From positions 1 through 10,197 of the forward strand of contig CAZFBR010000129.1 in assembly GCA_964517215.1 (NCBI GenBank): a stretch of DNA of 10,197 nt. Direction: 5' to 3'. The stretch comes from CAZFBR01 sp035353495 [NCBI: uncultured bacterium] (lineage in GTDB: Bacteria; DAOPZR01). Position 1 is the stretch's first letter, and the number at the start of each line of letters is the position of its first letter. The notes below the pieces were generated by a model, which worked only from the letters and a program-made list of their open reading frames with translations, made no database searches and was not told where the DNA came from. Position numbers and translations under genes: made by a program. Positions 1 through 6,340 of the stretch are shown here, piece by piece.

Positions 1-392
1 ACATCGGCCACGACGGCTCGCTGACCACGCTGCACGCCAACACTCCGCGCGACGCCTGCTCCCGCATTGAGACCATGGTGATGATGTCCGGCATGGACCT
101 GCCGCAGCGCGCCATCCGCGAGCAGCTCTCCTCCGCGGTACACCTCATTGTGCAGCAGTCGCGCCTGCAGGACGGCTCGCGCAAGGTTACCTACATTACC
201 GAGGTGCAGGGCATGGAGGGCGACGTCGTCATTCTCCAGGACATCTTCGTGTTTGAGCAGCACGGCCTCGATCCCAAAACCGGGAAAATCATCGGCGACA
301 TGGTGCCCACCGGCATCCGTCCGAAGTTTTTCCCCAAATTCGAGGAAGAGGGCATCAGCATCTCCCCCGACATCTTCGTCCGCAAGAAATAG
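1..392 (+). CDS. cpaF: Tad/Flp pilus secretion ATPase CpaF/TadA, C-terminal part (5' end outside window)
   Basis: This is the C-terminal part of a hexameric cytoplasmic ATPase that powers assembly of Tad (Flp) pili. The reading frame is already open at base 3, so the gene starts before the window. The visible protein begins IGHDGSLTTLHANTPRDA, which matches the conserved His-box region of CpaF-type secretion ATPases (GHDGSLTTLHANTPRDA), followed by the RIETMVMMSG and LPQRAIREQLSSAVHLIV stretches typical of the family. The Walker A and B motifs lie upstream and cannot be checked. The tail, with FFPKFEEEGI near the end, resembles the usual CpaF C-terminus, so the 3' end looks intact. The stop lies 2 bases before tadB. 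The TadA-TadB-TadC order supports the CpaF assignment over PilB or GspE. Assignment to the family is secure; the symbol cpaF is interchangeable with tadA. Confidence 0.93.
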   Translation, partial: IGHDGSLTTLHANTPRDACSRIETMVMMSGMDLPQRAIREQLSSAVHLIVQQSRLQDGSRKVTYITEVQGMEGDVVILQDIFVFEQHGLDPKTGKIIGDMVPTGIRPKFFPKFEEEGISISPDIFVRKK

Positions 393-394
393 GC

Positions 395-1423
395 ATGCCC
401 GACACCGCCGCTGCCGCCGCCAGCACCGATCCCAACCGCCTGCTGCTTTATGTCGGTGTCGGCCTGGTGTTCGTTTTGCTGGCGGTCATCATCTTCCTGC
501 TGGTCCGCATCAAGCACGGGAAGCGGGCGGCGGCGGCCACCATCAACGACCGCATCCGGCCCTACATTGACCGCGAATACATCAAGGAAGTGCGCGATGC
601 GGAAGAGCGGGCGCGGGACGAATTCAAGCTGATCAAGGCGGCGGGCGAACAGCTCAACCGTCTCGGGTTTCTCCAGGAATACCGCGACCGGCTGGGCAAC
701 AAGCTGATGCAGGCGGGCCTGCGCATCAAGCCACAGGAATTCATGGTCATCAACATTTTCGTGGCCTTCATGACCTGCGGCGTGTTCTTCATTTTCGGGC
801 GCGGGTTCCTCTCTGCCCTGTTCGGGTTCGTGTTCGGCGTGTTCTTCCCGCACTTTTTCATCGCCTTCAAGAAGTCCAGCCGCGTCGCCATGTTCAACGA
901 CCAGCTGGTGGACGGGCTCTCGCTGATGTCCAATTCGCTCAAGGCGGGATACGGTTTCATGCAGGCGATCCAGCTGCTGGCCGAAGAATCGCCCGCCCCG
1001 CTCGGCGAGGAGTTTGCCCGGGTGGTGCGCGAGAATTCGCTGGGCCTGCCGCTCGAAGACGCGCTGGACGGCCTGCTCAAGCGCATCGAGAGTGAGGACC
1101 TCGACCTGATGATCACCGCGGTGATGATCCAGCGGCAGATCGGCGGCAACCTGTCGGAAATCCTCGACAGCATCGCCTTCACCATCCGCGAGCGCATCCG
1201 CCTCAAGGGGCAGATCAAGACGCTCACCGCGCAGGGCCGCCTCGGCGGCCTGGTCATCGCCCTGCTGCCCCTGGCGCTGGGCATCGTCTTCTCCATCCTG
1301 CAAACGGAAATGATGGACGTGTTTTTCGCCTCCAAGCTCGGCAAGATCATGATCGGCATCGGGGTGTTCATGCAGTCGCTGGGCGCCTTCGCCATCAAAA
1401 AAACCATCGAGATCGAGATGTAA
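395..1423 (+). CDS. tadB: Tad pilus inner-membrane platform protein TadB (type II secretion F domain)
   Basis: The 342-residue product is an inner-membrane platform protein which, by family knowledge, pairs with TadC and couples the CpaF ATPase to pilin extrusion. Visible layout: one membrane segment at about 17-38, a charged cytoplasmic stretch (39-110), a hydrophobic pair (about 115-158), the T2SSF domain (about 168-300), and two further hydrophobic segments (about 284-304 and 316-336). The LVDGLSLMSNSLKAGYGFMQ stretch and the IQRQIGGNLSEILDSIA stretch are hallmark TadB sequence. The length is normal for the family. The ATG at 395 lies 2 bases after the cpaF stop. There is no clear Shine-Dalgarno sequence, only a weak purine run (AAGAAATAGG), so translation is probably coupled to cpaF. 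The stop codon abuts the tadC start. Confidence 0.94.
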   Translation: MPDTAAAAASTDPNRLLLYVGVGLVFVLLAVIIFLLVRIKHGKRAAAATINDRIRPYIDREYIKEVRDAEERARDEFKLIKAAGEQLNRLGFLQEYRDRLGNKLMQAGLRIKPQEFMVINIFVAFMTCGVFFIFGRGFLSALFGFVFGVFFPHFFIAFKKSSRVAMFNDQLVDGLSLMSNSLKAGYGFMQAIQLLAEESPAPLGEEFARVVRENSLGLPLEDALDGLLKRIESEDLDLMITAVMIQRQIGGNLSEILDSIAFTIRERIRLKGQIKTLTAQGRLGGLVIALLPLALGIVFSILQTEMMDVFFASKLGKIMIGIGVFMQSLGAFAIKKTIEIEM

Positions 1424-2770
1424 ATGAACACCATCCTCGCGGTGCTCGGCGTGCTGACCGCCCTGGCGGCGCTGGGGATCGTCCTCGCATACGCCCTGCA
1501 GGAAAAGCAGGACCCGACCTACCGGCGGTTGCGCGAATTGGCCGGTCCCAAGCAGGCCGAAAAACGCGCGGTACCGACCTTGGAAGACGAGCTTGAAGGC
1601 ACCTTCTACCAGCGGGTCATCGAGCCCATCATTTCCCGTCTGGCCAAACGCTTCACCAAAAGCGAAAAAAGTTCCAGCACGGAAAAACTCGCCAACTTGC
1701 TGGTCGCAGCGGGCAACCCGGGCGACCTCGGTCCGGGCGAGTTCCGCGCGGTGCAGTTCCTCTGCGCCGCGGTGTCGATGACCGCCGTGCTAATCCTCGG
1801 CATCCTCATCGGCCTGACCCCGCGCACCGGCGAAACCAATTTTTCCGACAGCGAATTCAAGCCGCCCCTGACCGTCGCGGCCTTTCTCACCGAGTTGAAG
1901 GTCAAATTTCCCGACATCACGCTGAAGAAGGTGGATGCCAAGGGGCTGAATTCCCTGCTCACCCAGCGCGACTTTTATGCGGCGCTGGGGGCCAAGGAGC
2001 TCGCCGCCACCACCAACGAGGAATTGAACAAGCTGCTCGCCGAGCGGGCAAAATACCAGGGCGAATCCGCCGCGTTTCCCAAAAAGCAGCGGCTCAACCG
2101 GCTGCTGCTCGAGCATTATTACCCCAACCACTGCCCGAAAAACCACGGCATGGAGGCGCGCCAGATCTTCGGCCTGACCGTGGCGGCCATGTGTCTGGCC
2201 GGCGGTCTGTCGTTCGTCGTCCCCCAGTTCTGGCTGAAATCGAAGATCACCCAGCGGGTCAAGCAGATCCAGAAAACGCTGCCCGATGCCATTGACCTGC
2301 TGGTCGTCTCCGTCGAAGCGGGACTCGGCTTCGACATGGCCATGGGCAAGGTGGTGGAGAAGACCCGCGGGGCGCTGGCTGACGAGTTCGGGCGGGCCCT
2401 TGAGGAAATGCGGCTCGGGTATCAGCGGGCGCAAGCGCTGAAAAACATCACCAAACGCGTGCGCAACGACGATCTTGACAGTTTCATTTCCGCCATCATC
2501 CAGGCCGACCAGCTGGGCACCAGCATCGGCCAGGTGCTGCGCATCCAGTCGGAGCAGATGCGGGTCAAGCGCAAGCAGCGCATCGAGGAAGCGGCCATGA
2601 AGGCGCCCATCAAAATGCTTTTTCCGATGGTGCTCTTCATCTTCCCGACCATTTTCATCATCATCCTCGGGCCGATTGTCATCAAGGTCCAGTACGAGAA
2701 AGCCAACATCGGCCGCAATATGGACACCGCCGCCAAGAAACCGGCGGAGAACGCCGGGCCGGCGCGCTAA
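1424..2770 (+). CDS. tadC: Tad pilus inner-membrane platform protein TadC, enlarged
   Basis: The 448-residue product is the second Tad platform protein. Visible segments: an N-terminal membrane helix (about 3-24), a charged stretch (25-105), a second helix (about 110-131), a long soluble stretch (about 132-246), a third helix (about 247-269), the T2SSF domain (about 280-395) and a final helix (about 400-421). The T2SSF core is typical of TadC: LPDAIDLLVVSVEAGLGFDM, IIQADQLGTSIGQVLRIQ and MKAPIKMLFPMVLFIFPTIF. Most TadC proteins are about 300-330 residues long, with helices two and three nearly adjacent, so the 132-246 stretch is extra. The ATG follows the tadB stop directly (TAAATG), implying translational coupling. 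The tail after 422 is polar and Ala/Pro-rich. The TadC call is firm; the function of the insert is unknown. Confidence 0.92.
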   Translation: MNTILAVLGVLTALAALGIVLAYALQEKQDPTYRRLRELAGPKQAEKRAVPTLEDELEGTFYQRVIEPIISRLAKRFTKSEKSSSTEKLANLLVAAGNPGDLGPGEFRAVQFLCAAVSMTAVLILGILIGLTPRTGETNFSDSEFKPPLTVAAFLTELKVKFPDITLKKVDAKGLNSLLTQRDFYAALGAKELAATTNEELNKLLAERAKYQGESAAFPKKQRLNRLLLEHYYPNHCPKNHGMEARQIFGLTVAAMCLAGGLSFVVPQFWLKSKITQRVKQIQKTLPDAIDLLVVSVEAGLGFDMAMGKVVEKTRGALADEFGRALEEMRLGYQRAQALKNITKRVRNDDLDSFISAIIQADQLGTSIGQVLRIQSEQMRVKRKQRIEEAAMKAPIKMLFPMVLFIFPTIFIIILGPIVIKVQYEKANIGRNMDTAAKKPAENAGPAR

Positions 2771-2778
2771 CCGCCGCC

Positions 2779-3144
2779 ATGGCGGACCGCATGCTGCTGC
2801 TCACCGTGCATCCCGGCGAAACACCGCTCCGCGCACGGGTCGCCGACCGGCTGCTGGCCCGCTGCATCGGCCTGCTCAACTGCGACCGGCTGGATGACGC
2901 TGACGGTTTGCTGCTGGCCCCCTGCACCGCCGTGCATACCTGCGGCATGTCCTTCGCCATCGACGTGTTGTTCCTGGATGGCGACCTGCGCATTCTGCGC
3001 CTCGTCCCCGCTCTCAAGCCATGGCGTGCGGCCCAGGGTCCGCGCGGCACCCGCCGCGTCCTGGAGCTTGCCGCCGGCGGCGTCGCGCGGCGCGGCTGGC
3101 AGGCAGGACAGCAGCTGCAGGCCATGCCCGCAGGAACCCGGTAA
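2779..3144 (+). CDS. DUF192 family small protein at the end of the tad operon
   Basis: The 121-residue product matches the DUF192 family. Its signature is PCTAVHTCGMSFAIDVLFLD at residues 48-67, preceded by a GLL-type stretch (31-33) and followed by LKPWR and VLELAAGGVARRGWQAGQQL. DUF192 proteins are small globular proteins with no firmly established biochemical role, so I assign no function. I see no signal peptide or membrane helix; some DUF192 members are exported, and this one appears cytoplasmic. The start at 2779 is 8 bases after the tadC stop. An in-frame ATG at 2791 is an alternative, and neither has a good Shine-Dalgarno sequence. The spacing suggests co-transcription with tadABC. 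DUF192 genes occur beside tad/cpa clusters in other bacteria, so the link may be more than chance. It is the last plus-strand gene, facing nadB. Confidence 0.87.
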   Translation: MADRMLLLTVHPGETPLRARVADRLLARCIGLLNCDRLDDADGLLLAPCTAVHTCGMSFAIDVLFLDGDLRILRLVPALKPWRAAQGPRGTRRVLELAAGGVARRGWQAGQQLQAMPAGTR

Positions 3145-3207
3145 CCCATTCTCCTGGCTGATGCTCCGGCGGCAGCGGTCGCCCCGGACGACGGCTGCGC
3201 CCGCATG

Positions 3208-3236
3208 GTGCCGCCGCGGCCGGTCGGTCGCGGCAC
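3208..3236. repeat. Inverted repeat GTGCCGC / GCGGCAC in the convergent gap
   Basis: GTGCCGC (3208-3214) and GCGGCAC (3230-3236) are perfect 7-base inverted copies around a 15-base spacer. No T-run follows, so this is a weak terminator candidate on its own. It may be only a secondary fold beside the stronger hairpin downstream, or a product of high GC content. Confidence 0.4.
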
Positions 3237-3250
3237 ACCGTCTGGAGAAA

Positions 3251-3290
3251 GCGGCACCCGGGGCGGCACGCCCGGGCGCCGCCTGGCCTT
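3251..3290. terminator. GC-rich hairpin, possible bidirectional terminator
   Basis: The stem is GCGGC (3251-3255), then CCCGGG (3257-3262), an 8-base loop, CCCGGG (3271-3276) and GCCGC (3278-3282), with one A/C mismatch (3256 against 3277). On the plus strand a short T-run (CTTT, 3287-3290) follows after a few bases. On the minus strand TTT follows the stem directly (complement of AAA, 3248-3250). It sits about midway between the stop codons of the DUF192 gene and nadB, which converge here, so it could end both operons. The T-runs are short, so termination is inferred rather than certain. Confidence 0.6.
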
Positions 3291-3291
3291 T

Positions 3292-3306
3292 CCTGTCGCG
3301 AACAGG
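3292..3306. repeat. Small inverted repeat CCTGT / ACAGG
   Basis: CCTGT (3292-3296) and ACAGG (3302-3306) are perfect inverted 5-base arms around a 5-base loop, just past the main hairpin in the gap between the converging genes. It may assist termination of the nadB transcript, being the first hairpin after that stop on the minus strand. It is short and no T-run follows it there, so the role is speculative. Confidence 0.3.
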
Positions 3307-3333
3307 CACGCGGCAGGAGCACCGTTTGTCTGG

Positions 3334-4956
3334 TCAGGTTGATGTTTGGGTGTTTTCGCGGCGATAGGTCAGCCGCCGCACCCACGTCGGGTCGGCCGGC
3401 GGCGGGAAATCCGTGCGGTAATGGGCGCCGCGGCTTTCCGTGCGTTCGAGCGCGGCACACGTCATCAGCGCGGCCACAGTCAGTTCGTTTTTCAGCTCGA
3501 TACCCGACCGTCCGGGAAGCGGTTCGGCAAACACATACTGCGACCAGAACGCGATCTTTTCCGCCGCTTCGGACAATTCCGCGCCGCTGCGGTGGATGCC
3601 GATCTGCCGCCAGACCAGCGACCGCAGCGCGTTGCGGATATCGTCAATATCCAGCACCCGCCCCGCCCCGCCCGGCTGCTCCTGAGCGAGGCGCGGGCAG
3701 GGGGGCAGCTGCGCTTGGCGCGCATATTCGCCCGCCGCCTGGCCCGCCCGCACCCCGAAAACGATGCCCTCGAGCAGCGAGTTGCTGGCCAGGCGGTTGG
3801 CCCCGTGCACCCCGGTGCAGGCCGCTTCGCCGCAGACGAAGAGCCCCGGGATCCCGGTGCGGCCATACTCATCAACCACCACCCCGCCCATGAAATAATG
3901 CGCCGCGGGCCGCACCGGGATGGGCGTGCGGGTAATGTCGATGCCGTAGAGCTGGCAGCACCGGGCGATGGTGGGAAACCGTTCCCAGAGCTTCGCCCGG
4001 CCCAGGGCGGTGGCGTCAAGCCGCACGTGCGTGCCGCCAGTCCGCGCCATTTCCGCGATGATCGCGCGCGTCACCACATCGCGCGGCGCCAGCTCCGCCT
4101 GCGCATGATAGTTTGGCATGAAGCGCTCGCCGTGGCGGTTGCGCAGGATGCCGCCCTCGCCGCGCAGCGCTTCGCTGATCAGAAACCGCGGGGCGCCGGC
4201 GACATACAGCGCGGTCGGATGGAACTGCATGAATTCCATGTCGCCCACGGTTGCGCCGGCGCGGTAGGCCATGGCGATCCCGTCACCGGTGATCACCTCG
4301 GCAGCGGTCGATTCGCGATAGACCCGCTGCACCCCGCCGGCAGCGATAACCGTCGCCGCAGCCAGCACCGCCAGCATATTGCCCGAACGCAAATCATGCA
4401 CCAGCACCCCGCGGCAGAAGCCGTCGGCAACCAGCAGGTCAAGCGCCAGCACATGTTCCAGCAGGCGGATGCGCGGTTCCGCCGCCACTTGCGCATGCAG
4501 GAACGCCGCCAGCCCGCGCCCGGTTGCATCGCCGCCGATATGCACCACGCGGCCCTGGCGGTGCGCCGCCTCCCGGGTCAGGTGCGGTGCGCCGTCAGCG
4601 CCAGTATCCAGGCGCAGCCCTTCCGCCATCAGTTCCGCCGTGCGCTGCACCCCCTCGCGCACCAACAGTTCCACCATGGCACGGTCGCACAATCCCGCGC
4701 CCGCCGTCAGGGTATCCTCGACATGCGCCGCGAGCGAATCGTCCGCCGCCAGCGCCACGGCAATGCCCCCCTGCGCCAGCGCAGTATCGGAATCATCCCA
4801 CGCCTGCTTGGTCAGCAGCAGCACTTCACCGCATTTCGCCGCCGCCCGCGCCGCCTGCAAACCCGCGACCCCGCTCCCGATGATCACCGTGTCGGTATGC
4901 AGCTGCGGCAGGCGCGACAGGGCAAACCCGGTCAGGTAGCGCGGCGTGGCGATCAT
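3334..4956 (-). CDS. nadB: L-aspartate oxidase NadB (NAD biosynthesis)
   Basis: The 540-residue product is a cytoplasmic FAD flavoprotein that oxidises L-aspartate to iminoaspartate, which NadA then turns into quinolinate for NAD. Visible features: dinucleotide-binding GSGVAG (27-32), the flavin-site stretch SDTALAQGGIA (56-66), HVEDTLTAGAG (78-88), LTREAAH (126-132), FMQFHPTALY (242-251), ISEALRGEGG (260-269) and ELAPRDVV (288-295), then a GANRLASNSLLEG stretch and a helical C-terminal domain. E129, H246 and R292 align by eye with the E. coli active-site residues E121, H244 and R290. The ATG at 4956 overlaps the pilR stop as ATGA, with GGGG five bases upstream. The frame stays open to 5121, but the extra residues are low-complexity and lie inside pilR. 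The ELAPRD and SEALRGEGG context favours NadB over succinate dehydrogenase or fumarate reductase subunits. Confidence 0.95.
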   Translation of the reverse strand: MIATPRYLTGFALSRLPQLHTDTVIIGSGVAGLQAARAAAKCGEVLLLTKQAWDDSDTALAQGGIAVALAADDSLAAHVEDTLTAGAGLCDRAMVELLVREGVQRTAELMAEGLRLDTGADGAPHLTREAAHRQGRVVHIGGDATGRGLAAFLHAQVAAEPRIRLLEHVLALDLLVADGFCRGVLVHDLRSGNMLAVLAAATVIAAGGVQRVYRESTAAEVITGDGIAMAYRAGATVGDMEFMQFHPTALYVAGAPRFLISEALRGEGGILRNRHGERFMPNYHAQAELAPRDVVTRAIIAEMARTGGTHVRLDATALGRAKLWERFPTIARCCQLYGIDITRTPIPVRPAAHYFMGGVVVDEYGRTGIPGLFVCGEAACTGVHGANRLASNSLLEGIVFGVRAGQAAGEYARQAQLPPCPRLAQEQPGGAGRVLDIDDIRNALRSLVWRQIGIHRSGAELSEAAEKIAFWSQYVFAEPLPGRSGIELKNELTVAALMTCAALERTESRGAHYRTDFPPPADPTWVRRLTYRRENTQTST

Positions 4957-6326
4957 GCGAGCCCCAGCTTCCGCAGCCGGGCAATCAGGGTGGTGCGCTT
5001 GAGCTGCAGCAGGCGGGCCGCCTCCGCGCGCACCCCGTTGGCCCGCCGCAGCGCCGCGCGCACGTACTGCGTCTCGATCTCCGCCAGATGCTGTTCGAGC
5101 GGAAAGGTTTCCCCCGTCCATGCGTCCCCGGCCGGCACGGACTCAGCACCGCCCGCGCAGTCGTCCAGCGCCAGGTCGGCCGCGGTAATCACCGCCGCGC
5201 CGGCAAGGGTTACCGCCCGGCAGATGACATTGTCGAGTTCGCGAATATTGCCCGGCCACGCATAGGTCTCCAGCCGGCGCAGCGCCTCGGGCGCCAGCAC
5301 GCGATCAGGCCGCTGCTGTTCCCGCGCATGCCGTTCGAGGAAATGCAGCGCCAGCGGTCGGACATCCTCGCGGCGCTCGCGCAGCGGCGGCAGGTGCAGC
5401 GGCACCACGTTGAGCCGGTAGAACAGGTCTTCGCGGAACAGCCGGTCGCGCACCGCCGCCGCCAGATCGCGGTTGGTGGCCGCGATCACCCGCACATTGG
5501 CGCGCAACGGCCGGGTGGCGCCGACCGGCAGCACTTCCTTGCTTTCCAGAAAGCGCAGCAGCTTGGCCTGCAGGGCCAGGGGGAGTTCGCCGATTTCATC
5601 GAGGAACACCGTGCCGCCGTCGGCGGCGGTCAGCAGGCCGAGCTTGTCGGCCACCGCGCCGGTGAACGACCCGCGCCGGTGCCCGAACAGTTCGCTTTCC
5701 AGCAGCGGGGCGGGAATGGCCGCACAGTTGATCGGCATGAACGGGGCCGAGGCGCGCGCCGAATTGAAATGGATCGACCGCGCCACCAGATCCTTGCCGG
5801 TGCCGCTTTCGCCGGTGATCAGCACCGCCACATCGCTGGCGACGACGCTGTTCATCATGGCGAACACCCGGTTCAACTGGCGGCTGCCGCCGATGATGTT
5901 GGAAAAATCGTACTTGCGGCTGATTTCACGACGCAAGAGCCGGTTCTCCAGAACCAGGCCGCGGTGTTCCAGCGCCTTGTTCACCGCAGTTTCCAGTTCG
6001 TCCGCGGAAAACGGCTTCATGATGAAATCGGTGGCGCCCAGGCGCATGGCCCGCACCGCGGTTTCAACCGTGCCGTACGCAGTGACGATAATCACTTCCG
6101 TCAGCGGATTCTGGCGCTTGGCCGCATTGAGCATGTCCAACCCGTCGCCGTCGGGCAGTTTCAGGTCGGTGATGATCAGTGCGCATTCATGCTGGTCGAG
6201 CTGGTCGCGCCCCTCCTGCAGCCGCCGGGCGACAAGCACTTCGGTGTCGGGCCGCGCCCCCAGCGCGGTCTGCATGAAATCGAGCATGATGGGCTCATCC
6301 TCGACGATCAGCAGCCGCGCCGTCAC
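4953..6326 (-). CDS. pilR: Sigma-54-dependent response regulator, PilR-like (NtrC family)
   Basis: The 457-residue product has three domains. The receiver (about 4-118) shows acidic E9/D10, phospho-acceptor D54 in IITDLKLPDGDG, T82 and K104 (FIMKPF). The AAA+ sigma-54 activation domain (about 142-365) shows Walker A GESGTGKD (172-179), the sigma-54 contact loop as GSFTGA (219-224) rather than the commoner GAFTGA, Walker B with D243/E244 (GGTVFLDEIGE), and the YAWPGNIREL motif further on. The C-terminal Fis-type helix-turn-helix covers about the last 40 residues. All key residues are present, so it should be functional. I chose GTG at 6326 because GGGGG sits seven bases upstream; GTG at 6332 is an alternative adding two residues. 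The open frame to 6551 runs inside the kinase gene and its extra residues look non-coding. The context pilT-pilC-pilS points to PilR, the activator of pilin transcription; another NtrC-family role is possible. Confidence 0.9.
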   Translation of the reverse strand: MTARLLIVEDEPIMLDFMQTALGARPDTEVLVARRLQEGRDQLDQHECALIITDLKLPDGDGLDMLNAAKRQNPLTEVIIVTAYGTVETAVRAMRLGATDFIMKPFSADELETAVNKALEHRGLVLENRLLRREISRKYDFSNIIGGSRQLNRVFAMMNSVVASDVAVLITGESGTGKDLVARSIHFNSARASAPFMPINCAAIPAPLLESELFGHRRGSFTGAVADKLGLLTAADGGTVFLDEIGELPLALQAKLLRFLESKEVLPVGATRPLRANVRVIAATNRDLAAAVRDRLFREDLFYRLNVVPLHLPPLRERREDVRPLALHFLERHAREQQRPDRVLAPEALRRLETYAWPGNIRELDNVICRAVTLAGAAVITAADLALDDCAGGAESVPAGDAWTGETFPLEQHLAEIETQYVRAALRRANGVRAEAARLLQLKRTTLIARLRKLGLA

Positions 6327-6333
6327 TGTCACG

Positions 6334-6338
6334 CCCCC
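6334..6338 (-). promoter_or_regulatory. Probable ribosome binding site of the PilR-like gene
   Basis: GGGGG on the minus strand lies seven bases before GTG 6326 but only one base before GTG 6332. It therefore favours the shorter start. It is not a canonical AGGAGG, so the choice is moderately supported. It sits in the 14-base gap after the kinase stop. Confidence 0.45.
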
Positions 6339-6340
6339 GG

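Larger units (their letters stand above)
3145..3333. other. Convergent intergenic region without a gene
   Basis: This 189-base stretch separates the two operons that converge here. It contains the hairpins listed separately and at least five plus-strand copies of GCGGCA (starting at 3169, 3230, 3251, 3263 and 3310). No open frame in it resembles a protein. Long frames crossing it on either strand are extensions of, or shadows to, the DUF192 gene and nadB. I see no tRNA-like or small-RNA-like fold beyond the hairpins. Confidence 0.7.

Noticed and set aside
191-1303. Minus-strand open frame opposite cpaF and tadB (370 codons)
   Set aside because: Spans two well-supported plus-strand genes and has a charged, repetitive composition typical of a mirror frame.
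3014-3460. Minus-strand open frame across the convergent gap (148 codons)
   Set aside because: Pro/Arg-rich, no motif, overlaps both the DUF192 gene and the nadB end; no ribosome binding site of note.
4957-5121. Upstream extension of nadB by 55 codons
   Set aside because: The extra residues are Ala/Gly/Arg-rich, lie inside the C-terminal DNA-binding region of pilR, and the ATGA overlap start gives a normal NadB N-terminus.
3346-5265. Long plus-strand open frame opposite nadB (639 codons)
   Set aside because: Its translation is rich in Arg, His, Gln and Ala with no domain, and it lies antisense to the fully motif-supported nadB. High GC content commonly opens such mirror frames.
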